From Flavobacteriales bacterium (lineage in GTDB: Bacteria > Bacteroidota > Bacteroidia > Flavobacteriales_F > PHOS-HE28), in contig JACJZI010000008.1 of the NCBI GenBank assembly GCA_020635655.1, positions 62,001 through 126,000 on the forward strand: a DNA stretch of 64,000 nucleotides. Reading direction: 5' to 3'. The position numbers were made by a program, and so were the translations under genes. Shown here piece after piece: positions 8,907 to 15,960 of the stretch. Below the pieces are notes generated by a model. It did not search any database and was not told the origin of the DNA. It worked only from the letters and a program-made list of their open reading frames with translations. The stretch's first letter is position 1. Each line of letters begins with the position of its first letter.

Positions 8907-10076
8907 TCAGCCCTTTCGGTCGAGGGCTTGGGAGAGGTCATCGATCAGGTCCTGGGGGTCTTCGATGCCAACGCTCAATCGGATCAAGGTGTCCGCCAGT
9001 CCATTGCGCAGGCGTTCTTCGCGCGGTATGCTCGCATGGGTCATGCTTGCAGGATGGCCGATCAAGCTTTCCACCCCTCCGAGCGATTCGGCAAGGGCGA
9101 ACAGTCGTGTGCCGGATAGAACGGCCAGCGCATCCTCCATGCGGTCACCTTTCAGGGTGAAACTGACCATGCCTCCGAACCCCCGCATCTGCCGGGAGGC
9201 GATGGCGTGACCGGGATGATCGGGTGAGCCCGGCCAATGCACCTTCTCCACGCGGCTGTTCTGTTGCAGGAACTGGGCGATCGCCCCGGCATTGGCACAG
9301 TGACGCTGCATGCGCAGATGAAGGGTCTTGATCCCGCGGAGGACGAGGAAGCAGTCCATCGGGCCTGGTGTACCACCGCTGCTGTTCTGAACGAACGTGA
9401 GCTTTTCCGCCAGGGCATCGTCCCGAACGACCAGTGCGCCCAACACGACGTCGCTATGGCCGCCGAGATACTTGGTGGCACTGTGCATTACCAGGTCCGC
9501 CCCGAATTCCAGGGGGGACTGGAGCGCGGGGCTGGCGAAGGTGTTGTCCACCGCCAGGAGACAACCCTGCTTTTGCGCTAACTCTGCCATGGCCGCGATA
9601 TCCACGATCCGCAGGAGGGGGTTCGTGGGGGTCTCCACCCAGATGAGCCGGGTCTCGGGCCGCATGGCCGCGGCCACCTGCCCGGCATCCGTCATGTCCA
9701 CGAACGAGAACCCGATGCCGAATTCCTGGAAGATCTTCGTGAACAGCCGGTAGGTGCCCCCGTACAGATCATTGGTGCTGACCACATGATCGCCCGGCCG
9801 GAGTGTTTTGATCAGGGAATCGATGGCCGCCATCCCCGTGGCGAAACAGATCCCGTGCTTGCCGTTCTCCAGTCCGGCAAGCGCACGTTGCAGCGCGGAC
9901 CTTGTGGGGTTGTGCGTGCGGCTGTACTCGTAGCCCTTGTGATCGCCTGGGGCTGCCTGAACGTACGTGCTGGTCTGGTAGATCGGCGTCATGATGGCGC
10001 CTGTGGTGGGGTCGGGCTCGGCACCGGCATGCACGGCCTTGGTGCCGAATCCCTGTGGTCGGTTCGAACTTGCCAT
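8907..10076 (-). CDS. PLP-dependent cystathionine gamma-synthase/lyase family enzyme
   Basis: The 389-aa protein begins MASSNRPQGFGTKAVHAG, the usual N-terminus of the Cys/Met metabolism PLP family. Family landmarks are YEYSRTHNPTRSALQRALA, the GDHVVSTNDLYGGTYRLF segment, and HSATKYLGGHSDVVLGALV, which contains the PLP-binding lysine. It acts in the cytoplasm in sulfur amino acid metabolism. Sequence alone does not separate gamma-synthase from gamma-lyase. It is 29 bp downstream of the LPG-synthase-like membrane gene. No SAM riboswitch is visible upstream, unlike metH. Confidence 0.93.
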   Translation of the reverse strand: MASSNRPQGFGTKAVHAGAEPDPTTGAIMTPIYQTSTYVQAAPGDHKGYEYSRTHNPTRSALQRALAGLENGKHGICFATGMAAIDSLIKTLRPGDHVVSTNDLYGGTYRLFTKIFQEFGIGFSFVDMTDAGQVAAAMRPETRLIWVETPTNPLLRIVDIAAMAELAQKQGCLLAVDNTFASPALQSPLEFGADLVMHSATKYLGGHSDVVLGALVVRDDALAEKLTFVQNSSGGTPGPMDCFLVLRGIKTLHLRMQRHCANAGAIAQFLQQNSRVEKVHWPGSPDHPGHAIASRQMRGFGGMVSFTLKGDRMEDALAVLSGTRLFALAESLGGVESLIGHPASMTHASIPREERLRNGLADTLIRLSVGIEDPQDLIDDLSQALDRKG

Positions 10077-10105
10077 GGGAACGCCGGCGAAGGTAAAGGC
10101 CCGGA

Positions 10106-11320
10106 TCAACGTGCGGTGGACCGGGCGGTGCGCCGCAGCCACCGGGGTAGCGTGATGACCCCGATGAACAGGTAGAGGTAGTAGCTCAGGATCCGCCATA
10201 GAATGGCCACCGCTCCGATGAAGCCCAATGCCGGGATCAGGTCGCGGAAGAAACCGGAAAAGGCGATCTCGGCCACGCCACTGCTGCCCGGGGTGGGGCT
10301 GATCAACAGGATCACCCACATGATCAGCTGGCGGGCGTAGAGCAGCAGGTGGTCACTTACCGGGAAGAACGCGGCCGCGATGAAGTTGATCACCAGGAAT
10401 CGGGACGCCCAGGAGAAGCAGGTGGCCCCGAACGAGCGTGCCCAGTAGCCGGCGTGTTTGCCCCGGAACTCCTTCGAGGCGATGATGATGTCGTCCCCCA
10501 CCTTGATCACCGCCGGACGCCAGCGCCTCAGGAGACGCCAACGGAAGACCTGAAGCAGCAGGTATTTGAAGGCGCGCGGTCGGAAGAAGATGGCATAGGC
10601 GACAGTGACCGTCATGGATACGATGAACGCATACCCGAGCCAGAAGATGGTCTTGATCGGCAGGCCCCAGAACGCATTGTCCAGTTGTTGCGGGAACAGA
10701 TCGGCCATGCCCACGAGCACGAAGACCAGGGGCACGGTCACGATGTAGAAGATCTCGTCGAGCATGGCCGTCACGAGCACGACGGCGGTGCTGCGACCCA
10801 GAGGGATCCCCTCTCGGTCGATGATGAACATGGCGATCCCTGACCCGCCCACCACGGATGGTGTGAGCGAGGAGGCGAACTCCCAGAGCATGACCACATT
10901 GAAGCTGCTGCGCCAGTTCAGGGAACTGTCGGTGAGCACCCGCATGCGGTACATGTAGCCCAGATCGCGGATCGCCGTGGCCAGCAGGGCCAGCAGGATG
11001 AAAAGCGTGCTCTGCCAGGTCCAATCGACCGAGCGGAGCACATCCCGGGCGGTCACGAGCTTGTAGTCACCACTGCCATCCGCGGTGCGTTTGAATTCCC
11101 CGGGGTCCGACAGGTCGGCGAGATGGTCGCCATTGGGGTCCGTCCATTCATATCCGCCGCGATGGTCCGAGGCAAGCTCGAACCGGGGCCGCATCAGGTC
11201 GCGGTACAGCAACCAACCGGCGCCAACGATGCCCAGGAGGATGGGGATGATGATCCTTCGCAGGCCCAGACTGTCCCGGAAACGGGACTCGCGTTCAGCA
11301 TCCGACCTTTCCTGCTCCAT
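10106..11320 (-). CDS. Lysylphosphatidylglycerol synthase TM-like membrane protein (UPF0104/YbhN type)
   Basis: This 404-aa protein has an N-terminal membrane helix (IIIPILLGIVGAGWLLYRDL), an extracytoplasmic stretch and then about seven further membrane segments. The family hallmark near the C-terminus is PTPGSSGVAE (usually P-T/S-PGG-G-E), here with S in place of the second G. The family is related to the flippase half of MprF, but this protein lacks the aminoacyl-transferase half. Its substrate is unknown. It is transcribed ahead of the PLP enzyme. Confidence 0.85.
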   Translation of the reverse strand: MEQERSDAERESRFRDSLGLRRIIIPILLGIVGAGWLLYRDLMRPRFELASDHRGGYEWTDPNGDHLADLSDPGEFKRTADGSGDYKLVTARDVLRSVDWTWQSTLFILLALLATAIRDLGYMYRMRVLTDSSLNWRSSFNVVMLWEFASSLTPSVVGGSGIAMFIIDREGIPLGRSTAVVLVTAMLDEIFYIVTVPLVFVLVGMADLFPQQLDNAFWGLPIKTIFWLGYAFIVSMTVTVAYAIFFRPRAFKYLLLQVFRWRLLRRWRPAVIKVGDDIIIASKEFRGKHAGYWARSFGATCFSWASRFLVINFIAAAFFPVSDHLLLYARQLIMWVILLISPTPGSSGVAEIAFSGFFRDLIPALGFIGAVAILWRILSYYLYLFIGVITLPRWLRRTARSTAR

Positions 11321-11321
11321 C

Positions 11322-11329
11322 TAATTTCG
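11322..11329 (+). promoter_or_regulatory. -7-box-like TAATTTCG for the EamA transporter
   Basis: TAATTTCG is a one-mismatch version of TAnnTTTG, located 28 nt before the first in-frame ATG (11358) of the plus-strand transporter. Confidence 0.35.
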
Positions 11330-11342
11330 CGGGCCTCCGCGC

Positions 11343-11350
11343 TAAAGGTA
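11343..11350 (-). promoter_or_regulatory. -7-box-like TACCTTTA for the divergent membrane protein
   Basis: On the minus strand TACCTTTA lies 22 nt before the ATG at 11320. Together with 11322-11329 it makes a compact divergent promoter pair. Confidence 0.4.
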
Positions 11351-11390
11351 TCCGTTCATGCCCAGCGTTGGAGGTCACGGCCCAGGCACC

Positions 11391-12305
11391 ATGTCCCGCA
11401 TGCGCGCTCACCTTGCCCTGTTCGTGGTCAACCTCATCTACGGGGCCAATTATCCCATTTCAAAGGCATTGATGCCCGAGGTCATCGGACCCTCCGGGTT
11501 CATCCTCCTGCGCGCGCTCGGTGGTGTGTCGCTCTTCTGGGCGACATGGTCCTGGACGCGCGAACGGGTCCGCATCAGCGACCTGCCACGACTTGCCCTC
11601 TGCGGCCTTTTCGGCGTCGCAGTGAACCAATTGCTCTTCTATCACGGTCTGGCACGCACATCCCCGCTGCATGCCAGCATCATCATGGTCGCCACGCCCA
11701 TCATCGTTCTGGTCCTTTCCCATGTCCTGATCGGCGAACGGGTCTCTTGGAACAAGGCGGTCGGTGTCGCGTCCGGATTGCTGGGGGCTACAGGCCTGGT
11801 CCTGCTCGGGGCGCATGGCGGGGATGTTGGGGCCTCCTTCCTGGGTGACCTGTTCATCCTGATCAATGCCACGAGCTTCGCGGTGTTCCTGGTGATCGTG
11901 AAGCCGTTGATGGCACGTTATTCCGCCATCACGGTCATGGCCTGGTCCTTCCTGTTCGGTTCGGCGGTGGTGATCCCGTTCGGTATGCACGAATTCCAGG
12001 CCGTAACCTGGACGCAACTTGGACCCGGTGTGTTGGCCAGCCTGCTTTTCGTGGTGTTGGGCGTGACCTTTCTGGCCTACCTGTTGAATACTTGGGCCAT
12101 GCGGACGGTGGAGCCGGGTGTGGTCGGCACGTACATCTATCTCCAACCGGTGATGGCCATTGCAGCGGCCTGGACCTATTTCGCGATCGGGTACACGCCG
12201 CCCGGCCATGTCCTGCATCCGCCCGTCGTTCGTTGGACCCATGTGGTGTGTGCCGCGACGATCTTCCTGGGCGTGCACCTGGTCGGGCGCGCGGACCGTC
12301 GCTGA
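11391..12305 (+). CDS. EamA/DMT-family transporter
   Basis: From MSRMRAHLALFVVNLIYGAN the protein has ten hydrophobic segments in two repeats, the architecture of EamA drug/metabolite transporters. Repeat two ends with the YIYLQPVMAIAAAW signature. It is an inner-membrane carrier of unknown substrate. An alternative ATG at 11358 adds 11 polar residues. I prefer 11391 because the first membrane helix then starts soon after the N-terminus, but the promoter spacing does not decide it. Confidence 0.88.
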   Translation: MSRMRAHLALFVVNLIYGANYPISKALMPEVIGPSGFILLRALGGVSLFWATWSWTRERVRISDLPRLALCGLFGVAVNQLLFYHGLARTSPLHASIIMVATPIIVLVLSHVLIGERVSWNKAVGVASGLLGATGLVLLGAHGGDVGASFLGDLFILINATSFAVFLVIVKPLMARYSAITVMAWSFLFGSAVVIPFGMHEFQAVTWTQLGPGVLASLLFVVLGVTFLAYLLNTWAMRTVEPGVVGTYIYLQPVMAIAAAWTYFAIGYTPPGHVLHPPVVRWTHVVCAATIFLGVHLVGRADRR

Positions 12306-12316
12306 GAACGGGCGGT

Positions 12317-12324
12317 TACCTTTG
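12317..12324 (+). promoter_or_regulatory. -7 box TACCTTTG for yicC-gmk-nadD
   Basis: An exact TAnnTTTG match ending 15 nt before the yicC ATG (12340). It lies in the 34-bp gap after the transporter gene. Confidence 0.6.
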
Positions 12325-12339
12325 GCCAAAAGCCTGCGG

Positions 12340-13209
12340 ATGGTGCTTTCAATGACCGGGTTCGGCCGTGCGGAGGGAATGGTGGGTGGCCGCAGGTTCA
12401 CCGTGGAGCTGCGGTCACTGAACAGCAAGCAACTGGACCTGCTGGTGAAGCTTCCCGGCGTGTGTCGCGATCGCGATCCCGAGTTGCGCCAATGGCTGAG
12501 CGAGCGACTCGTCCGAGGCAAGGTCGACCTGTTCATCAATAGCGCACCGGGTGCGGGCCAGGTCCAGGCCCGTTTCGACCCCGAACTGCTCAAGGCCTAT
12601 TACAAGGAACTGCAGGCCATCGGGCGATCGTTGGACCCGGATCTGCGTACGGACCTGTTCGGGCATGTGTTGCGCATGCCCGAAGTGCATCGGGAGATCG
12701 AGGAGCCATTGACGGATGACCAGTGGAAGGAGGTCCTTGAACTGGTCGAGGTCGCCGTCGAGGCCTTTCATGCCTTCCGAGCGAACGAGGGGGCACGACT
12801 TGGACAGGAGCTTCGTGATCGCGGTGCGGCGATCCTGTCCAACTTGGAGCAAGTCGGTGCGCAGGACGCCCTACGGACCGAGCGCGTCAGGGACCGACTC
12901 CGGAGCAAGGTCCAGGAACTCCGGGTCGAGATCGATATGGACCGCTTTGAGCAGGAGCTGGTCTACTATCTGGAGAAGTTCGACATCACCGAGGAAAAGG
13001 TCCGGCTGGCCGGCCATTGTGCCCATTTCCAGGAGACACTGGAAGGCCCCGCACAACAGGGACGGAAGCTCGGGTTCATCGCCCAGGAGATGGGCCGTGA
13101 GATGAACACGATCGGTGCGAAGGCGAACGACGCCGACCTGCAGCGCCTGGTGGTGGCCATGAAGGACGATCTGGAGAAGATCAAGGAACAGGTGCTCAAC
13201 GTCCTATGA
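12340..13209 (+). CDS. yicC: YicC family protein (endoribonuclease-like)
   Basis: The start at 12340 gives MVLSMTGFGRAEG, the characteristic YicC N-terminus (SMTGFG). The open frame continues upstream only through the transporter gene. The 289-aa length is normal. The C-terminal DUF1732 region contains GRKLGFIAQEMGREMNTIGAKAND, the strongly conserved end of the family. YicC proteins are reported RNases and usually sit next to gmk, as here: the stop overlaps the gmk start (ATGA). Confidence 0.95.
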   Translation: MVLSMTGFGRAEGMVGGRRFTVELRSLNSKQLDLLVKLPGVCRDRDPELRQWLSERLVRGKVDLFINSAPGAGQVQARFDPELLKAYYKELQAIGRSLDPDLRTDLFGHVLRMPEVHREIEEPLTDDQWKEVLELVEVAVEAFHAFRANEGARLGQELRDRGAAILSNLEQVGAQDALRTERVRDRLRSKVQELRVEIDMDRFEQELVYYLEKFDITEEKVRLAGHCAHFQETLEGPAQQGRKLGFIAQEMGREMNTIGAKANDADLQRLVVAMKDDLEKIKEQVLNVL

Positions 13210-13784
13210 GCGGTCGGATGGCGGGGAAATGCGTGATCTGTTCGGCCCCGAGCGGTGCGGGAAAGACCACGATCGTCCATCACCTGCTCCAAGCCGGACT
13301 GGGCCTCGCCTTCTCCATATCGGCCACAAGCCGTCCACGTCGACCGAACGAAGTGGACGGGCGCGACTATTACTTCCTGGATCAGGAGGAGTTCCTTCAA
13401 CGTGTGCATGCGGGTGCTTTCCTGGAATGGGAGGAGGTCTATCCCGGACGTTACTACGGCACCCTCCGCTCCGAACTGGAGCGCATCTGGACGGGCGGTC
13501 ACCACGCGATCTTCGATGTGGATGTGAAAGGAGGCATGCAACTCAAGAAGACCTTTGGGGGGAATGCGTTGGCCTTGTTCATTCGGCCACCCTCATTGGA
13601 GACGTTGGCCGAACGACTCGTGAAACGTGGCACGGAGACCGAGGCTTCATTGAAGGTGCGCCTGGAAAAGGCGACCATCGAACTGCAGGCCGGACCGCGC
13701 TTTGATGCAGTGGTGGTGAACGATGACCTGCAGCGGGCCTGCCACGAGGCCGAGGAACGCGCGAGGGAATTCCTCAACGGATGA
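13206..13784 (+). CDS. gmk: Guanylate kinase
   Basis: This 192-aa protein converts GMP to GDP with ATP. The P-loop SAPSGAGKTTIV is near the N-terminus, followed by the GMP-binding segment SATSRPRRPNEVDGRDYYFL and FLEWEEVYPGRYYGT. Its start overlaps the yicC stop and its stop overlaps the nadD start, so the three genes are translationally coupled. Confidence 0.97.
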   Translation: MSGRMAGKCVICSAPSGAGKTTIVHHLLQAGLGLAFSISATSRPRRPNEVDGRDYYFLDQEEFLQRVHAGAFLEWEEVYPGRYYGTLRSELERIWTGGHHAIFDVDVKGGMQLKKTFGGNALALFIRPPSLETLAERLVKRGTETEASLKVRLEKATIELQAGPRFDAVVVNDDLQRACHEAEERAREFLNG

Positions 13785-14368
13785 ACATCGGTTGCCTGTT
13801 CGGCACCTTCGATCCGCCCCACCTGGGCCATCTGACCATGGCCCGGCACGCGCTTGAGCTGACCGATATCGAACGGGTCTGGTTCGTGCTCACTCCACTG
13901 AACCCCTTCAAGACGGACCGGAAGATCGGCCCGGACAAGGACCGCATCGACATGTTGAAGGCCACCCTGCAGGATGTGCCCCACCTGGACATCTGCTTGG
14001 AGGAGTTCGCGCTACCCGCACCGAACTACACCGTGGACACCCTCGCTCATTTCCGACAGCGCTGGCCGGAACATTGTTTCAGCCTGATCATGGGGAGCGA
14101 CAATCTGCTTCAGTTCGCGCATTGGCGGCAGCCCGAGGAGATCCTGGCCCACCATCGGTTGATCGTGCACCCCCGTCCGGGCCATGTGTTGCAGGAACGG
14201 CTCAGCCCTTTCGCGAAGGACCCACGGGTGCTTCTTCTGGATGCTCCGGAAGTGGACGTGTCCTCTACGCTGGTCCGACGCACTGTCCGTGAAGGCGGCG
14301 ATGCGGACCGATGGCTCGCGCCCGGCGTTGCTCGGCTTATCCGCGAGCGGGGTCTTTACAAGGAGTGA
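13781..14368 (+). CDS. nadD: Nicotinate-nucleotide adenylyltransferase
   Basis: This 195-aa NadD transfers AMP to nicotinate mononucleotide in NAD synthesis. The nucleotidyltransferase motif GTFDPPHLGHLTMA is at residues 7-20, the LIMGSDNLLQFAHW core is central, and the SSTLVRR motif is near the C-terminus. It overlaps gmk by 4 bp. Its last 13 bp overlap the 3' end of udk on the other strand. Confidence 0.96.
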   Translation: MNIGCLFGTFDPPHLGHLTMARHALELTDIERVWFVLTPLNPFKTDRKIGPDKDRIDMLKATLQDVPHLDICLEEFALPAPNYTVDTLAHFRQRWPEHCFSLIMGSDNLLQFAHWRQPEEILAHHRLIVHPRPGHVLQERLSPFAKDPRVLLLDAPEVDVSSTLVRRTVREGGDADRWLAPGVARLIRERGLYKE

Positions 14369-15006
14369 AGGGTCAGCGGAGCGACCCGTTCCGCGACCCG
14401 GGCCAGGTGGTCCACGATGACATCGACCGCCCGCTCGAACCCCGCCTCATTGACCACATGCATATCGCAGGCATGTCGATGCGGCTCAAGGTATTCCCGG
14501 TAGGCGGGCATCACATGATTGTGCCATTGGTACAGCACATCTTCGCACCCATAGCCTCGCTCGCGCTCATCGCGAAGGAGGCGTCTTTGCAATTGGGTGT
14601 CAATGCTCGCCTCGATGAAGATCTTGAGGTCCAATAGGTCGCGGACCGGTCGATGGTGCAGTACAAAAAGGCCTTCGACCAGGACCACGGGTGCGGGACC
14701 CACATGGACCATGCGGGCCTCCCGACCGTTCTGGTTGAAGGTGTATTCCTGACGGTGCACGGCGGACCCAAGGACGAGGTCGCCCAGATCACGGGCCAAT
14801 GCGTCCAGGTCCACTGCGGTGGGTAGATCGAAGTTCACATGCCCTTGGTCGTCAAGGGCCTGCATTTCCCTGGGATGGTAGTAATCGTCCTGGGAGACCA
14901 CGCTCACCGATCCTGCCGGGAGCGCCTGGCGCAGTGCCTTGACCAAGGTCGTTTTGCCTGATCCGCTTCCCCCTGCTATGCCGACCAGGTAGGCACCGCG
15001 ATGCAT
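14356..15006 (-). CDS. udk: Uridine kinase family protein
   Basis: The 216-aa protein starts MHRGAYLVGIAGGSGSGKTT, placing the P-loop at the usual distance. Further landmarks are SQDDYYHPREMQALDD, NFDLPTAVDLDALARDL and EGLFVLHH, typical of uridine kinase/phosphoribulokinase-like enzymes that phosphorylate uridine/cytidine for salvage. The ATG at 15006 is chosen over the upstream ATG at 15042 because a perfect -7 box lies between them. Confidence 0.9.
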   Translation of the reverse strand: MHRGAYLVGIAGGSGSGKTTLVKALRQALPAGSVSVVSQDDYYHPREMQALDDQGHVNFDLPTAVDLDALARDLGDLVLGSAVHRQEYTFNQNGREARMVHVGPAPVVLVEGLFVLHHRPVRDLLDLKIFIEASIDTQLQRRLLRDERERGYGCEDVLYQWHNHVMPAYREYLEPHRHACDMHVVNEAGFERAVDVIVDHLARVAERVAPLTLHSL

Positions 15007-15011
15007 GGGCC

Positions 15012-15043
15012 CAAATGTAGGTGGTGGGGTCCTTTGGAACAAA
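15012..15043 (-). promoter_or_regulatory. Bacteroidota-type promoter (-33 TTTG, -7 TACATTTG) for udk
   Basis: Minus strand: TTTG at 15043-15040, a 20-nt spacer, then TACATTTG at 15019-15012, which matches both boxes of the Bacteroidota primary-sigma consensus. Only 5 nt separate the -7 box from the ATG at 15006, so the transcript should be leaderless or nearly so. Confidence 0.7.
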
Positions 15044-15147
15044 TCGCTGCCCCAGAAATAAAGCCTTGATGATCAGCCTGTTAATTGAGAGAAATCCAGT
15101 TTGGCACGCGAGTTGGTCTTATTCGGACGAACACAAGAATTCGAGCA

Positions 15148-15276
15148 ATGACCAGCAAGCAACGGTACCAACGGATCAAGCAAAAGGCGACCCGGTCCAT
15201 GTTGTCCGGGGACCTGGTACGCTACCTCCGCGAACTGCGCGAACTCCATCAACTGCGCCTGATCATGGGCCGGTGA
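15148..15276 (+). CDS. Small basic protein, 42 aa, unknown
   Basis: The ORF begins MTSKQRYQRIKQKATRSM and is rich in Lys/Arg/Gln with a helical pattern (GDLVRYLRELRELHQLRL). A longer frame from 15085 is possible, but the ATG at 15148 gives the cleaner N-terminus. A strong terminator follows at 15337, so a transcript through this ORF would be about 0.2 kb. I cannot assign a function; it could be a small nucleic-acid-binding protein, or the transcript could be an sRNA. Whether it is translated is uncertain. Confidence 0.5.
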   Translation: MTSKQRYQRIKQKATRSMLSGDLVRYLRELRELHQLRLIMGR

Positions 15277-15336
15277 CCGCATAAAGGCACGGGCAGGGCG
15301 GGATCGGTCGCCCGCATGTCCTGGTTTTGGTGAAAG

Positions 15337-15371
15337 CAGTGGCGGGGTCCTTCGGGGCCCCGTCGCTGTTT
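15337..15371 (+). terminator. Intrinsic terminator with UUCG tetraloop
   Basis: A stem of about 14 bp (15337-15350 with 15355-15368, including GGCGGGGTCC / GGGCCCCGTC) is closed by the extra-stable cTTCGg tetraloop and followed by TTT. It ends the transcript carrying the 42-aa ORF. Confidence 0.75.
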
Positions 15372-15440
15372 GGGACCTGCCGCAAGCGGAGCGGGCAAAC
15401 GCATGGATCCTTTTCGGTGCACCCTCCGTAGAAGGTGCCC

Positions 15441-15617
15441 ATGACGAAGAAGGATAAGATAGCCTTCATCAAGAGCAGCAAGCGTAAAACGCATGTGTAC
15501 AGCGACCTGCATAGGTATTCGGACCAACAACTGAACGACCTCATCCGCGAGATCGTGCAGGGCCTGATCCGGGAGAGCGAGATCATCGCCAACGCCTATA
15601 TCAACGGGTACCGCTGA
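15441..15617 (+). CDS. Small protein, 58 aa, unknown
   Basis: The ORF runs from ATG 15441 (MTKKDKIAFIKSSKRKTHVY) to TGA, with an alternative GTG start two codons upstream. It has a basic N-terminus and an amphipathic helical C-terminal half (DQQLNDLIREIVQGLIRESE). It is followed 43 bp later by a strong terminator, which supports a real transcription unit. No family recognised. Confidence 0.55.
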   Translation: MTKKDKIAFIKSSKRKTHVYSDLHRYSDQQLNDLIREIVQGLIRESEIIANAYINGYR

Positions 15618-15659
15618 CCACGTGGTTACGCCGGCCGTTCGAAGGCTGGAGCGACAGGT

Positions 15660-15695
15660 AACCAGGCCCGGACGTAGTTCCGGGCCTGGTTATTT
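15660..15695 (+). terminator. Intrinsic terminator after the 58-aa ORF
   Basis: A perfect 13-bp stem AACCAGGCCCGGA / TCCGGGCCTGGTT (15660-15672 with 15679-15691, loop cgtagt) followed by ATTTC. Confidence 0.85.
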
Positions 15696-15720
15696 CATGG
15701 ATGCCTAAGGAGGGACCGGA

Positions 15721-15762
15721 CCGGTCATCCTCCCCTGTAGAACGGTCCTTGAGGATGACCGG
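15721..15762. repeat. 12-bp perfect inverted repeat in a 343-bp intergenic region
   Basis: CCGGTCATCCTC (15721-15732) and GAGGATGACCGG (15751-15762) pair perfectly around an 18-nt loop, with no T-run after it. It lies about 200 bp before the Omp28-like gene. Apart from this repeat and the terminator at 15660, I see no gene in 15618-15960; minus-strand frames there are short and not protein-like. Confidence 0.6.
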
Positions 15763-15960
15763 CCTGCTCGTGTCGGACACGGCACTGTGGCGAACTTGCG
15801 TGCACTGGGCCGTTCCAAGCGGTCGCATCCGGGGAGGAACCTGGTCGTGACGCGTCCAGATCGAGGATGGGACCACCATCTGGCATTCCCATCCTGAGGT
15901 ATCCTGGGTCATGGACAAGATCATACGTCCCGTACATTCACCTTCCCCAAACCCCTTGTC

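Noticed and set aside
15725..15937. Small minus-strand ORFs in the intergenic region before the Omp28 gene
   Set aside because: No start context, no -7 box and no protein-like composition; the region has only the terminator and an inverted repeat.
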